A DNA stretch of 64,000 bases from Ostrinia nubilalis (GCF_963855985.1 NC_087109.1:7832001-7896000); one strand, 5' to 3'; shown: positions 23,601-34,429, counted from the stretch's first letter. Notes: generated by a model from the sequence alone, not told the origin. Program-made: numbers and translations.

Positions 23601-24372
23601 TGTCTAACTGTAAGGAAGGAAGTGACTCTAATCTTTCCTCTACTTTTTCTTTAAAACGTTTCCAATCAGCATTAATCAATTGGTACTTCAATCGAGGGGG
23701 ACGCATTGGGATTGATTTGTCAGAAAATGGTAAAGTAATAAATAAAGGATAATGATCACTGCCATATGAAGAGCTAAGAGCGTGCCAGGTTAAAGATGAC
23801 GCTAAGGAAGGAGAACATATGGATAGATCAGGAGCGCTGAATCCTTCAGAACTAGCAGTGCGACGTGTAGGTTCCCCGGAGTTCAGTAAGCATAAATTAT
23901 TCACATCTAAAAAATCTAAGATTCTTGAACCATAATAATTAGAGGAAGAACTACCCCAAGAAGCATGCTGGGCGTTAAAATCTCCCATTATTAAAATTGG
24001 CTTTGGAAGGGACGGTAAAATATTAAGTAAAATTTCATCATATATAATAGAGGATGGATGTGGAATATAAATGGAAACAAAACAAATACCATTTACAGAA
24101 ACTGCTATAATGGAATAATCATTGTTATGAACAGGAATAGGAATGTGTTTAAAAGACCAAGAATGCTTGACCAGCAGTGCAACACCGCCATAGCCGTCTA
24201 GACGGTCCTCTCTAATGCAGGCATAGCCTGCCACCTTAAAACAACTACTAGATTTAAGCCAAGTCTCTTGGAGAGAAATGGCTAACGGGTCATATTTATT
24301 TATCAAATGGAACAAATCAGATTTCTTACTGTAAATACTGCGGCAATTCCATTGAATTACCACCGAATTCAT
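20656..24372 (-). CDS. ORF2: apurinic-type endonuclease, reverse transcriptase and RNase H
   Basis: An intact 1238-residue frame. The endonuclease occupies residues 1-215: QWNCRS at 7, QETWLK at 35, IMGDFNAQHASWGS at about 128 and SDHYP at 205, which carry the expected Asn, Glu, Asp/Asn and Asp-His catalytic residues. The reverse transcriptase spans about 435-740: SAPGIDGIPYSFF, SYRPIALSSVLLKIAEHL, QFGFRKGKST, FLDITAAYD, GLPQGSVLSP and the active site YADDLLLY at 656. RNase H spans about 945-1080 with SDAS, GECC, VDSKSA and GNEKAD supplying its four acidic residues. A CECG...H...C knuckle follows near 1180. The RNase H domain points to the I group of elements. It copies its own RNA into new genomic sites by target-primed reverse transcription. 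No frameshift or internal stop was seen. Confidence 0.93.
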   Translation of the reverse strand: MNSVVIQWNCRSIYSKKSDLFHLINKYDPLAISLQETWLKSSSCFKVAGYACIREDRLDGYGGVALLVKHSWSFKHIPIPVHNNDYSIIAVSVNGICFVSIYIPHPSSIIYDEILLNILPSLPKPILIMGDFNAQHASWGSSSSNYYGSRILDFLDVNNLCLLNSGEPTRRTASSEGFSAPDLSICSPSLASSLTWHALSSSYGSDHYPLFITLPFSDKSIPMRPPRLKYQLINADWKRFKEKVEERLESLPSLQLDNHSNCADTFTQVLIDVADNIFPVKKNRSRYIPPPPWWDEECAEAIKKRKLAERAYRAFSSSENLETLSELINSTRKLFKQKKWEGWKSFCTSISPDISPSEVWKNIRRFRSCFRESTPSFIDKSIADCFLDKLAPPSVPPIDIVHYELIYPICTENLTDLNAPFTFSELKGILSYVKDSAPGIDGIPYSFFINLSDSCLSYFLSIINSIMINGNMPPSWKSQEVIPILKPNSPVGNSSSYRPIALSSVLLKIAEHLVKNRLEWYLENKGILATSQFGFRKGKSTMDSLGIFTTDIRLAFTNNQCLLAAFLDITAAYDGVNLSILKNKLVKLQVPITLINFIISMLSERSINVTTQDSTVLTRVLWRGLPQGSVLSPLLYNVYTYDLESVFSNKINILQYADDLLLYVSGYSVSELCHCLTSALGSLKNWLDNNCLSLSVPKSSVVLFSRMRMPPPIFVYYDNITIQACKEAKFLGIILDDKLSGVPHCYYVTAKCERLLNILRCLSGVWWGAHPSSLKLLYNAIIRSVLDYGAYFLEPCNLVGLKKMDSIQSKALRIISGTMKSSPINSLLIECTDPPLRLRRQFLSDKFLFRVLQYSNHPLFLKLQLLSDSIGTSPYWAHKNLPCLVLSYRKFISFQAPTYRTPKFPIFSASFESLVFSPEIIYDLDIPKNSLDAKYKFNLIIEDNWADWHHIYSDASKHSNDGVVGVGLFHHQYGIHEKVRLPPETSVFTGECCGIYKAIEYVQIMKLKKTVIFVDSKSALQALEKFPFKCNTQYPIVIQCRELLHKFSTLGFKIIFAWIPSHSHIFGNEKADKFANEAVVNGDMISYKNYCHDLLSLPKSYLRESWELDWAHSSATKGKWYKFIQPTIPIKPWFFKMKLGKVSTSNIIRMRIGHACIPTHLFRLKIVNSDLCECGTGTGDLNHLFFTCPLHDRSSFLESLISLKVPFPTSIACLLNMHDNIDIYNTLSVYMNNNNIKI

Positions 24373-25510
24373 TATTATTTATAAAATTACTATCAAATGA
24401 ATAATTATTTTTATTACTTACAGGGTTTTGGGATGAGGCAACGTTGGGCGGTGTGAAGTTTGAATTATAATGAGACAATGAATTAATAAGTGTAATAATA
24501 AGTTCTTTAACAGACATAATGTCAGACAGTAAAGAGTCTTTACTTGAATCTTTATAAGCAGTGCCAGATGAAGGAAAGTTTATGTTGAAGTCTTTAGTAA
24601 GAGCATCATGAGAGGCCTTATCATATCCAGGACTAATTACTGGTGGGGATCTAGGCTTAAGAAATACTGTTTTTTTATATGAACTCCTGCTGGGTAAAAT
24701 ATCAGATGAATTTTTCAAAACTGGTTTATTTGTCAAAACATCAGCATAAGACTTACCAAGAGGAGGGTGTAATTTTAAAGCCTCAGAATAAGAAATACAA
24801 TTCTTAGCCATTGTCTCTTTAATTTGTTTTTGGCGGGAAAACTCAGGACATTTTTTACTGGTCGCAAAGTGAGACCCAGTACACAGACAACATTTGACAA
24901 ACTCTTCATCAACTGAACAGCTGTCACCCGAGTGGTCATGACCACATTTAAAACATTTGGGAAGAGATCTACACTGTGATTTAATGTGACCATATTTGCA
25001 GCATTTGTAACATTGTATAGTGGGGAAAATGTATAAGTCCACGGGCAGAGAATTGTAACACATAAATACTCTCTTTGGAAGTACTTGTCCATCAAATGTG
25101 AGAACTACAGTCTCTATAGGTATGTATTCAACTGTGTCTTTTCCAATAGTTTTCCTTTTCAATCTCCTTACTTTAAGAATGTTGCCACAACCTATAGGGA
25201 CTGTAATGTTCTGTATGACTTCCTCATCAGTCCAGCTGGTTGGAATGCCCCTCACTACTCCCATGCGAGTAACATTGGATGTTGGAATAAACGCTTTGTA
25301 GTGATTATTAGTCAAGACAGTGCTGCTTATGAATGTATTGGCATCCTCATAATTAGAAAAGGAAATAGCTGCACGATTTCTGCCTATGCGTTTTAAACTG
25401 CCATTTATTATGTTTTTAAAACCATGCTTTTTCAAAAACAAACCAAGAGAAACCGGGTGAATTGAAGTATTTTGATTGGAAGTTGTCTGTTCTTTTTGTA
25501 CAGAACTGGG
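24326..25510 (-). CDS. ORF1: nucleic-acid-binding Gag-like protein with CCHC knuckles, start displaced
   Basis: The frame is open from an in-frame TGA near 25543 down to 24326 and covers more than 370 residues. The most N-terminal conserved block reads IHPVSLGLFLKKHGFKNI, then GSLKRIGRNRAAISF and NVTRMGVVRGIP (an RNA-binding-type fold in these elements). Three CCHC-type knuckles follow: CYKCCKYGHIKSQC, CFKCGHDHSGDSC and CCLCTGSHFATSKKC. The C-terminus is Ser/Asn-rich. No ATG precedes the conserved block in this frame. A well-placed ATG at 25544 opens a neighbouring frame (MNDPDEPGGSVPQF) that ends after about 45 codons, so a frame-changing deletion or insertion around 25450-25490 is likely. 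ORF2 begins in another frame, 47 nt before this one ends. Confidence 0.8.
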   Translation of the reverse strand, partial: PSSVQKEQTTSNQNTSIHPVSLGLFLKKHGFKNIINGSLKRIGRNRAAISFSNYEDANTFISSTVLTNNHYKAFIPTSNVTRMGVVRGIPTSWTDEEVIQNITVPIGCGNILKVRRLKRKTIGKDTVEYIPIETVVLTFDGQVLPKRVFMCYNSLPVDLYIFPTIQCYKCCKYGHIKSQCRSLPKCFKCGHDHSGDSCSVDEEFVKCCLCTGSHFATSKKCPEFSRQKQIKETMAKNCISYSEALKLHPPLGKSYADVLTNKPVLKNSSDILPSRSSYKKTVFLKPRSPPVISPGYDKASHDALTKDFNINFPSSGTAYKDSSKDSLLSDIMSVKELIITLINSLSHYNSNFTPPNVASSQNPVSNKNNYSFDSNFINNNEFGGNSMELPQYLQ

Positions 25511-25809
25511 GGACAGAGCCCCCAGGTTCGTCTGGGTCGTTCATGTAACCAGAGAAAAAGGTAAAAACTTACCAGAGCACTGCCAAAATCACTAACTATT
25601 AAATAAATAGAAAGATAAACATAAATATACTACACTCCACTACTTAACTGATCTCTATTTACTAGATAATTTATAAAAATCGCAAAAGCAAAAATTGAGA
25701 CAACCGCCTAGCTTGACGTTTCCCGCGCTTTTTTTCGAACATAAATGATGTCAAATTTTATATTTTTAAAGTACGGACAATAGCGGCAAAGGAGGTAAGA
25801 ACCTTGCAT

Positions 25810-26222
25810 CTTTGTAGGTAATTCCTATATTTTGGTGGAATTGTCTTTCTACCCACACTTTTTAGAGTTGCAAACACGTGTCAAGATGTAATCTTTGATT
25901 CAGTGTTGGGAAGGAGCAGTAATCAGCCGCACGGCATCGCGACACGGTGGTAATTAATTTGAAATTAATGTGGTCAAAATAGAACAAAATGGATTGACTT
26001 GACTGAACGATTTAGTAGCCTACTTACTCGACTAAATTTTTGGTGTTGCCACGTTTAGCTACTAAATTACTCGCCACTCGACTAAATTACTCGACTAAAA
26101 GGCTTGCTTCTTAATTATGGCACAGGCAAGCAGCAGACACTCCTCTAACTTTTTGCAAGTAGTGCTAGCCTGGGAGAACTTGGGAATGAAAAAGGGAAGG
26201 GAACCTATTTTATTCTTTTCTA
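25810..26222. other. Intergenic, no gene
   Basis: Contains repeated CTCGACTAAATTACTCG words near 26020-26100. Nothing else is recognised. Confidence 0.3.
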
Positions 26223-27072
26223 TCGACGCGACGCACAGTAGTTTGATTTTAAAAATAGGTGGACATACGATCGAAAGTCATAATTTCACCAAAACAAAAA
26301 TTGTTTTGGATAGCATTTTGAATGCTGATCAACATTTGTCATTATGCATTTTTCGATAAAACGAGCCTTTCATGCTTAAAAAAAATATGACAAGAAAATT
26401 TGTATGGAGAAAAATCTTTTTTTTTTTTTTTTTTTTTTTTCTGGCTACTGTTGCAAACTGTAGCGGTCAAACCTTATGTAGTCGTAAGTACCTATGGTGC
26501 CTAACATTACTACATAAATAATTTTTGCAGGCACGCGCGGCGAAGCGAGTAATGGACATGCAAAATTTTAAATATTTTTATTTATTAATTATTGATTTTA
26601 ATGCACTTAAAGTAATTATTAATAGATAAATATACTTAGTCTAACTTACTACAGCCCCCTATTACCTCATTTCACGCTAAAACCTTTCAAACTAGAACCT
26701 AAGTTTGTAGGTACTACCTACAAACTTAGGTTCTAGTTTGTAGGTGTCGCCGCGCGTGCCCGCAAAAATTATTTATGTAGTAATGTTAGGCACCATAGGT
26801 ACTTACGACTACATAAGATTTGACCGCTACAGTTTGCAACAGTAGCCAGAAAAAAAATAAAAAAGATTTTTCTCCATACAAATTTTCGTCATAATTTTTT
26901 TTTTTTTTTTTTTTTTTAAGCATGAAAGGCTCATTTTATCGAAAAATGCATAATGACAAATGTTGATCAGCATTTAAAATGCTATCCAAAACAATTTCTG
27001 TTTCGGTGAAATTATGACTTTCGATCGTATGTCCACCTATTTTTAAAATCAAACTACTGTGCGACGCGACGA
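26223..27072. mobile_element. Large foldback element, about 320-bp arms
   Basis: The arm 26223-26538 (CGACGCGACGCACAGTAG ... GTTGCAAACTGTAGCGGTCA ... AATTTTTGCAGGCACGCGCG) is inverted at 26748-27072 with high identity, including a poly-T/poly-A run of 20-25 bases in each arm. The 200-bp spacer holds a perfect smaller palindrome near 26690-26737 (CTAGAACCTAAGTTTGTAGG). The frames sharing FSIDATHSSLILKIGGH-like residues on both strands come from the inverted arms. Confidence 0.75.
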
Positions 27073-27193
27073 CTGGTAAAAAACAAATCTCGCTGTTATA
27101 TCGGGCTACTTTCAGCGGAAGACCACCAAGAAACATGGTCAACACAGTCTCTACAACAAACCCACTTTGGTAGAGGCTGTAGGACATATTATC

Positions 27194-27616
27194 CAGGGAT
27201 GTTATGGATATCCGTAACCGTAACCGAAACTTTCTATATCCGAAACCGTAACCGTTTCAAATGTTTCGGATAGTTTCAGATGTAGGCAGTTTAAATTGTT
27301 TTTTGTATAGCATTAGGTATAATGTAAAGGCATAACAATCTGATTTACTTTTATAATGCCATCTAGTATCAATTTTTATTTTTTATTTACTTTTTATTCG
27401 ATGTAAAGTGTGCGGCCATGAATGAACCCTGTTGGACAACTATTGCCAATTGCATTCTAAAGCACAAATATCCGTAACCGTAACCAAAACTTTCGGATAT
27501 CCGAAATAAAAAAATATCCGTATAAACCGTAACCGAAACCGGTATAATCAGTATAATATTATTCATATATCAGTAACCGTATCCATAACCGAAACAACAT
27601 ATCCATAACATCCCTA
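27194..27616. mobile_element. hAT-type non-autonomous element with ATATCCGTAACCG words
   Basis: The ends are CAGGGATGTTATGGATAT and the inverse of TAGGGATGTTATGGATAT, flanked by a perfect 8-bp duplication ATATTATC (27186-27193 and 27617-27624). Inside, CCGTAACCGTAACCGAAAC-like words repeat near both ends. No transposase is present. Confidence 0.88.
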
Positions 27617-28091
27617 ATATTATCATCATCATTTCAGTCACAGCACAGGACGTCTAGCTTCCTCCCCAACTCAGATCGCCCAGTTGGTATCGGCCTGTAT
27701 CCAGCGCCTTCAGTTCTTGCTACCTACCGCTTAGGACAACCATTCATTTACTCACATAATAGAGCATGTCGATATTCCCGAGTAAGACTATTAAAGTTAC
27801 TTAATAACCCTTAATAGGACAAAAAACTTAAAAAAATTAGGACCTTAAAGTTTAAAATAATTGGTTACTAAACTACCATTACCTGCATTGACTAAGTACA
27901 TTGAAAGCTTGCGAATTTAAATAAATTAACACGATACTTACTCGATTAAAATAGCTCAACTTTTGTTAACCAGCCAAAATACTACTTACCGTAACAAATA
28001 TAATATATTAGATTGTGTATAATATCGTGTTTATAATCGTATTAAATAAAGTATAATCCATTTATTCATAAATTCTGGAAAAAGTCACATT

Positions 28092-28362
28092 TTGAGTTAC
28101 AACACTATTGTACTAACAGTGCGAGTTTACCCAGGCAAGACCCTTGTCATCCCTTGTTGTCGACGTTTCGTTTCACACAGTGACACGGTACAGCATCCGA
28201 TAAATGATTTATGGGTTTTTAATATACCTACCTACACACAGGTAATGAATGACTTGGCAACACTTTTTGATGTTATCGATCGATTTTTATCCGACGACCG
28301 AAGTTGCGACTTGCGACGAACCGATACAAATTAATTACCTAGAAAATTGTTTTGCATAAATA
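28092..28362 (+). promoter_or_regulatory. Leader and promoter region of the SNAPC5-like gene
   Basis: The ATG at 28363 lies in the context ATAAATAATG. A stop precedes it in frame, so it is the natural start. The upstream 270 bp show no further exon or TATA box that I can defend. A frame across this stretch (28092-28334) ends before the ATG and has no domain. Confidence 0.3.
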
Positions 28363-31300
28363 ATGAGCGAGAACAATCCCGATTTTGATTTAAATCAGAA
28401 AATACGTCAAGAAAAGCAGCTTATTGCTGAACAAAAATGGATACTCGACGCATTAAAGAAAATTAAAAATCAGCGCAATGCTCTCCAGGTTCGTAATTTT
28501 ATTAGGAAAAAAATGTTTTAGGAGATTAGAGGAAAAGAACCTTTCTCTTGTTTTTAAAAGACTGTAAGTTTTCTTTGTTAGCGGAATAGTAAAATGTTTG
28601 CGAGCAGCTGCAGGCATCAAATTTTAATATCTTTATAGTTAAAACTATAAAACTGTGCCTTATGTTCCGATTAAACGCATTTTCTTAATCACTATTTTTT
28701 TGGTGATGCGTCTGAAAATATAGTTTAAAATAATTTAATAAAATTTTCAATTTTCCATGACGCGTTCGTCGCAGTTAAAGTGCGCGGCCAGCCTAAAATG
28801 TCCGACCGGTAGACATAGGCGATTTTGTTAGTTAATCAAGCCTTCTAACATTAAATTTGAACTTTCTATGGTTCTGTTATGTTTGATTACATATTTTATT
28901 GCAAAAATACCTGTAATTTGTTGATTTTGCATGCGATTCTGCGTGGCCAGGTGCGCTTATTTTTAGGGTGTGCGCAAGATCTGAGCCGTAGGCGTCGCTG
29001 CACAGTTGCTCGAAGCGTGCAACGACGCTCAATCGATAATTTACTCAAGCACAAATCAATTTAATTACAATATTTTAAACAAACGCAATTTTAACCTTGA
29101 GTAGATACATGTGTATCTAAAGCTGCGGTTTCGTTTCTTGATACGGGATTTTCCGCGCTTCCGTATTTCCGGTTTCAACAGTGTCGCTCGAACAAGTAGA
29201 TCGATTCTTAGATAATCTCACTCAATGTAGACAAATGTGATTTGTACTTTTTTTGGTGAAAACCACGTTATAAATAGTTGGTTTTGTCTATAATTGGATC
29301 TATCTCGAGCACTGTCAATGTTTAAATTTATTTATTTATTTAATTAGGACAACCAACAAGACCTGACAGACACAAATTCAAGCAAAGGGGTTTACATACA
29401 TAATTACATACAAATTCAACAAATGTGGAATCTTACATTCATCATCATCATCATCATCATCATTTCAGCCATAGGGGAATTCAATTTTCATTACATCGAC
29501 ATTACATAAATAGCATCACATATAAGTACCCAACGTATTCCGTACGAGTAACGTAGCTTTTTACCGTAAAACGGCTTAGGCTTATAAATCCGCAAGCAAT
29601 CGCGGTTTGCGGTTCCTTATAGATTACCGCCCGTCATTTGGTTGTTGTAGTTCAACTGTAAGTTAAAGCTGCGCATAGAAATAATTAGGTATGTCACATT
29701 AACATTTAAAATTAACATAACACTTATTGTAGGGTATACACATCCTACATTATTACTTATGAGACGCGCGCCGCGCGAGCGCTGCAGTTCTTACTTCAAT
29801 TCCTAGTTGTATTTTTAAGGCGACAAATACCTCAATGTTAGTGTCAGACTGGTCGACTCAAGATCTGAGAAATACTGGTTATACTGTTCCGAATTTGATT
29901 ATTGTGGTGAAACCACAAAAGCACTTAGCTTAGCCAGAGGGGTTAAAACGTAAATCTTTTCTGTAAAAAAGAACAATGCCCACGATATATCTACCTAGCT
30001 TGAAACTTGAGTGAGAACTGAGAATGTTGTAACAATAAACTCTTGGTTCCAGATTGAGAGGATGCAGCTGGAAAACATGAAAAGGGAGTTCATTAAAGAA
30101 AATAGTCTCAACCAAAAGGGTCAACCACTGAAGAAGGCTTCAGACATACCCACTGGAGTCACTGGAGTCCCGCCTTCAGATCAAAAGCTGGTTTCCGAGA
30201 TGGCCTCATTGGCCACCCCAGGGCCGTCTACTGCACCTCCTGGTCCAAAACCTGGTCCATCCACCGCTGGTTCAGCCATAGACCAGTTTCTCGAGCTTGA
30301 GGCTACGTGCAACAACGAAGTCCTCAACTTGAAAGTGGCTAAGCCATTGCTCAGTAAGTTGCATTGATATTTTTTCATGTTGGCAATTTTAAGGATCTTT
30401 TGGTTTTTGTCTATGGTTTGAACGTCATCACAGCTCTTAGCACACGCGCGAGCGTTTTTCCTACATTTGCAGGAAAAACGCGAAAGTCGGACTTGGGTTC
30501 GGTCTATGGACATTAAATGGATAAACTTTATCCATAGATTGGGTGCAAATTTCGCATGTATCACGTCATCTGTATCGCTACAAACAAACGTGAGTCGAAA
30601 GCGCTCTTAAAAATCGCCGAGTGTATAGCATAGCCGCATAGGCTCCTTGGATAGACTCATAAGGTTGCACCATTCACTTGAATTGGATCATTATAAACTA
30701 TCAGGCGACTGAATGCCGTTTTTCAACAGTTAGAACTCTTTAAGAGGAGTCAGCCTTTCGCTCCCGCTCCGCTCCGTCTCACAATACGACGCATGATAAC
30801 GCCGCAGTTTAAATGTTGTACGGATTTAAATATTCGATTCTTACAACATCTAAGCAACACTATAAAATGCATGAAAAAAACGAGCGGTCGAGGGGGTCGC
30901 AAAATATTTTTTCATACTAGGGAGTCCCGTCATGAAAAAGTTGAAAAACACTGCTTTAACACATATTGTCCACATAATATCAAAACACAGACGTATGTGT
31001 TGTCCGCATAGGCGTGACAATCGGCAAAAGTACGTGTAAGTAAGCCCGCACGGCCCGTGTTCGGCTAGGCGTTGTAGGCACTTGTAGGCGTTCTCAGATT
31101 CTCATACATTTTTTTTACGTTAACGATACGATTAACTTTTACGCAAGTTATTCGTGCTTAGTACGTACCTAACCTACTTATTTCTTTTCAGCAGTGATTG
31201 TTAACTTAATTAAAGACGAAGTCTCAGCCATGGTGGCTCTCCTCGACCTGTTGCATGTTAATGTTACGATTCGATTAAAAAAATATATGAAAAAGACATA

Positions 31301-31960
31301 AATAAGTAGGTGCTTGCTGGAGTTTTACAAATACATGGTTCTGAATCGTGTTGGAGGGGTATTTAAAACTAGTTTTCACTAAATCCTCACTCAGTGTGAA
31401 AACTAGGGAAAACGCGTTGTTACGAAATGATTCAGTTAATAAAACTAGTTTTACACTAATTTAAACTTAGAGCAGCAGTTAACTAGTTCTAGTTTTAACT
31501 ATGGAAAACGGGTTTTAACTGTAACAGTTATATAAGATTTTAAACTTTCGCGTTCCATTTTAATTAAAATAGTAAGACACGGGTCTTAACGCGACGTTTA
31601 TTAATGAGTTACATTATGTACTAACTCACGGCTTGACGTTTCGGCTGCGATGCTGCAGCCGTGGTCATAAGCAGACTGGCGGATCGCGGCGTCGCCGTCC
31701 GTTCGGGCGGGCTTGAAGATTTTCAGCAGCATCGCAGCCGAAACGTCAAGCGTGAGTACTTAATGTAACTCATTAATAAACGTCGCGTTAGGACCCGTGT
31801 CTTACTATTTTAGTTGTAACAGTTATAATGGTTAAATATTGTTACAGGCTTCTCAAAGCGCAAGTTCTCTGAATCTGAAGAAGAGGAGGATGAAGACGAT
31901 GAAATTAATGTTATAGATATGAACATGCTTATTAATATGAACTGCTCTCGTAAGGAGTAA
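28363..31960 (+). CDS. Small coiled-coil, acidic-tailed protein; SNAPC5-like (three exons)
   Basis: Exons are 28363-28488, 30053-30353 and 31848-31960; junction phases 0 and 1 agree, giving 179 residues. Residues about 10-62 are a continuous charged helix (RQEKQLIAEQKWILDALKKI...IERMQLENMKREFI). The middle is Pro/Gly/Ser-rich, with a short amphipathic segment near 130 (AIDQFLELEATCNNEVLNLK). The tail contains SESEEEEDEDDE and ends NMNCSRKE. An N-terminal leucine-rich coiled coil with an acidic tail is the layout of SNAPC5 (SNAP19), the smallest subunit of the complex that starts snRNA transcription. The helix pattern is similar, but the metazoan protein is only about 100 residues, so this is a tentative identification. 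Intron 2 contains a foldback element 36 bp from the last acceptor. Confidence 0.6.
28489..30052. other. Intron 1 of the SNAPC5-like gene
   Basis: 1.56 kb, AT-rich, with a (CAT)n run at 29440-29463 and no recognised element. GC-richer stretches at 28930-29000 and 29760-29790 hold CGCGC words. Confidence 0.4.
31566..31811. mobile_element. Foldback element in intron 2 of the SNAPC5-like gene
   Basis: The arms begin AAAATAGTAAGACACGGGTC and run through GCGACGTTTATTAATGAG and TTGACGTTTCGGCTGCGATG to the central loop; about 100 bp per arm with few mismatches. The element ends 36 bp before the acceptor of exon 3, so the branch point probably lies in the short remaining interval or within the element. 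Confidence 0.75.
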
Positions 31961-32094
31961 ATCTATACGTATTATATTTATCTCTGTCTACACTGTACCT
32001 AAATAAGATACATAGCTGGGCACAAGACTGTTAGTAGGTATACTTAATTATTCAAATTCAAAATCATTATTGCTATTCCATACTTTTTTTTTGC

Positions 32095-32275
32095 GCTCAT
32101 CTGCAATCAGTTCCAAACTACACTCAACATCAAATAAATCGCACCTTCCGCGACGCGAACTTTCAAGATTTTCTTCTGACACAATGATGTTGCCCCAACA
32201 ATATTGGTGTTACTTGAAAGCCCAATAAATAAATTTAAAGAAAAACAAGGAGCCCCAGCAGGACACTTCTCATTC
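32095..32275. repeat. Dispersed repeat, continuous copy (related copy split at 62.1/62.9 kb)
   Basis: ACTCAACATCAAATAAATCG, GCGACGCGAACTTTCAAG, CCCCAACAATATTGGTGTTA and CTTGAAAGCCCAATAAAT follow one another here. The same blocks occur at 62146-62192 and 62893-62960, separated there by a retrotransposon fragment. Confidence 0.65.
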
Positions 32276-32661
32276 ACCATTTGTCGCCGAGTAAGTAGGT
32301 AGGTATCGTGGCGCTTCAGTCGTTTAGTGTAGCCTAGTATTATATTATCTGTGGTGTAGCTGTTGCCAACGCGGTAGCCAACTTATTTGGGTGATTTTCC
32401 AGTCGCGTTTTATATTTATTCCCTGTTACCTTTAGCTCCTCCCTAACAGTTCTCATGCTCAGAGCTTCATGGATTTCTGTGTTGGTAATGACCCATGGTG
32501 CATTTGAGATGGTTCTCAGGATGCCATTCTGCAGTCACACTTATCTATCGAAGTTAAAATTTCTAGTCACGGAATAACTTAACTTGAGTAATTTAAGCAG
32601 TTAACTCTTTAGTAAATATGACTCATTTTCATTAGATAAGTAAGTCTGATAACTCAACACC

Positions 32662-32886
32662 ATGAAACGGGATCCCGGTACGTCTGATCAAAGACAAACT
32701 CTTGAAGCAACTGCTAAAAGGCTAAAAGAGTCGTACTTACAGTCATGCGTAAAGTTCTCTCGTAATCGGCGTTCGTCGTTCCCAGTTTCCCGCCCTCCGC
32801 CTATCCAATCGATTAGCGAAAATGATTCCCCAAATGCGGGCCCTATGGCATGCGTTACGAAATCTTCAATACCCTCTCCAGTATAG
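32662..32886 (+). CDS. Possible small ORF, 74 residues
   Basis: An ATG in good context (AACACCATGA) opens a frame reading MKRDPGTSDQRQTLEATAKR, with a Ser/Pro-rich end. It resembles a basic short protein or a first exon, but nothing downstream joins it and the complementary strand is also open. Weak call. Confidence 0.2.
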   Translation: MKRDPGTSDQRQTLEATAKRLKESYLQSCVKFSRNRRSSFPVSRPPPIQSISENDSPNAGPMACVTKSSIPSPV

Positions 32887-33062
32887 TCCAATGACACCTT
32901 GTTTTATATAAAAAAATATTCTCTTATTACACGAGTTAAGAACCCGTTTCTATAATCATGTTACTACGAGTATTTCATAGGCACAACAGGTTGTCCCTGT
33001 GCCTGTGTTCCACCAGTTCCACTTTTTTCCACAGCCTATAGTTTACCTATAATTTACCTTTT

Positions 33063-33190
33063 CCATCATCATCATCAACAACAGCCCTTTACAGTCCACC
33101 GCTGGACTATGAGCCTCCTCCACTGTAGTGGAGGGTTTTGCTATAATCCCCACGCTTGGCAGGCTGGTTGGAGATCGCAGTTTTTCCTTT
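33063..33190. repeat. Dispersed repeat fragment with ATC microsatellite
   Basis: CATCATCATCATCAACAACA is followed by AGTCCACCGCTGGACTATGA and CCCCACGCTTGGCAGGCTGG, a block common in retroelement tails of moths. No coding part is present. Confidence 0.4.
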
Positions 33191-34214
33191 TTTAGTAACG
33201 ATTTAATTTTTTGACTAACGATGCCCAGCTATGTATTGAACAGTATTATAAATAGTACTCGTACTGCAGCTAGCTATGTAATGCATAATGTTCCATAGCT
33301 AAGCTATGAGGTGTGACCGGGGCATATTTATAAGCAGTCTCGTAGACGACATTGGCATATTAGGCAATTGTATTATGTCTATCTCGCGCCCCGCGTTCCC
33401 CATACAATGCTTGTAAACAAGCATTTAGATTTAAGAATACTTACGCTTACGACAACCGCCATGTTGCGGGTCCATTTTTTATTGCACAACGACATTATGT
33501 ACCTACAAAGAGGAAGGCAATGATTTAATCGTTGTGCTATTTATTTACGAAATACCGAAAATTTCAAAGAAATTATGATATTGCCAGTAAGATTACCTAT
33601 TGTATGTGTTTCTCGTGTGTGTGTTGTTAAAAAAAAAAACTTCCGCCTGATAAATTTTAAACTGAGATCTTTTTATATTTTTATGATTTCATATTTTTAT
33701 ACTCTACCATTTATAATTTATAACATTTACATTATTTATTTATGATGACTTTTATTAAAGGATCCAATCCAATACAGCGTGTTTTATTTACATATTACCT
33801 ACCGTAGATCTATTCTAAGTTTTATAATTATCGTCGTTCAACAAATATTGTGAACACGCATTATAATATTATAAAAAAAACAAACAGTAAAAATAAGGCA
33901 AGTATGACGTCACTTGTCTACGTTTCTTTATAAATTCACCAGATATAAACTTGATCAAAAAGTAAAAAAAGAATGACAATGAACCAGAAAGGGTTTTTAC
34001 CACATTGTTTAAAATTTATCGTAAAGGTTCGGTAGGCCTAGCGCGCCATACTTTTATCGATTTTGCACGATAAGACCGCGCACGGCGGGCATCCCAGCGC
34101 GGGTGGACCTTATTTCAACACTAGTAGAGATCTTCACATTAGTATTGTACATTTCTTACTCAAAGAACTTTAAAAACAGTTAATTTGAGGTTGCATTCAT
34201 CTAATGTTATATTA

Positions 34215-34385
34215 GGCGGTTATCACACTGCGCCGCGCTCCGCCGCGGAGCGCGGGGCGACAGGTTTAATCATTGTATACAAGTACCTCAGTTTGTATAG
34301 AAAACACGCGCGGCACTTCACACTTACGACGCGTCCGCGCGCGTTTTTTTATATGAAAATCACGCGGCGCAGTGTGTTAACCGCC
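34215..34385. mobile_element. TTA-flanked GC-ended MITE (PIF/Harbinger type)
   Basis: The ends GGCGGTTATCACACTGCGCC and the inverse of GGCGGTTAACACACTGCGCC form 23-bp terminal repeats. TTA lies immediately outside each (34212-34214 and 34386-34388). A 3-bp TTA duplication is typical of the PIF/Harbinger superfamily. Length 171 bp, no protein. Confidence 0.85.
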
Positions 34386-34429
34386 TTAGACATTGTGTAC
34401 AATCAGCGTCAAATAGTTCATGATACCAA

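Larger units (their letters stand above)
20350..25800 (-). mobile_element. Non-LTR retrotransposon, I-type (RNase H bearing), near full length
   Basis: ORF1 (zinc-knuckle) and ORF2 (endonuclease, reverse transcriptase, RNase H) lie in that order on the minus strand and overlap by 47 nt. The 5' leader is upstream of 25544 and the 3' UTR below 20656; exact ends and target duplication were not resolved, so the outer limits are approximate. ORF2 is uninterrupted, so the copy is young. ORF1 is displaced from its likely start. Confidence 0.75.

Noticed and set aside
26117..27187. Two similar 80-residue proteins on opposite strands (SSLILKIGGHTIESHNF)
   Set aside because: They are mirror readings of the arms of a foldback element.
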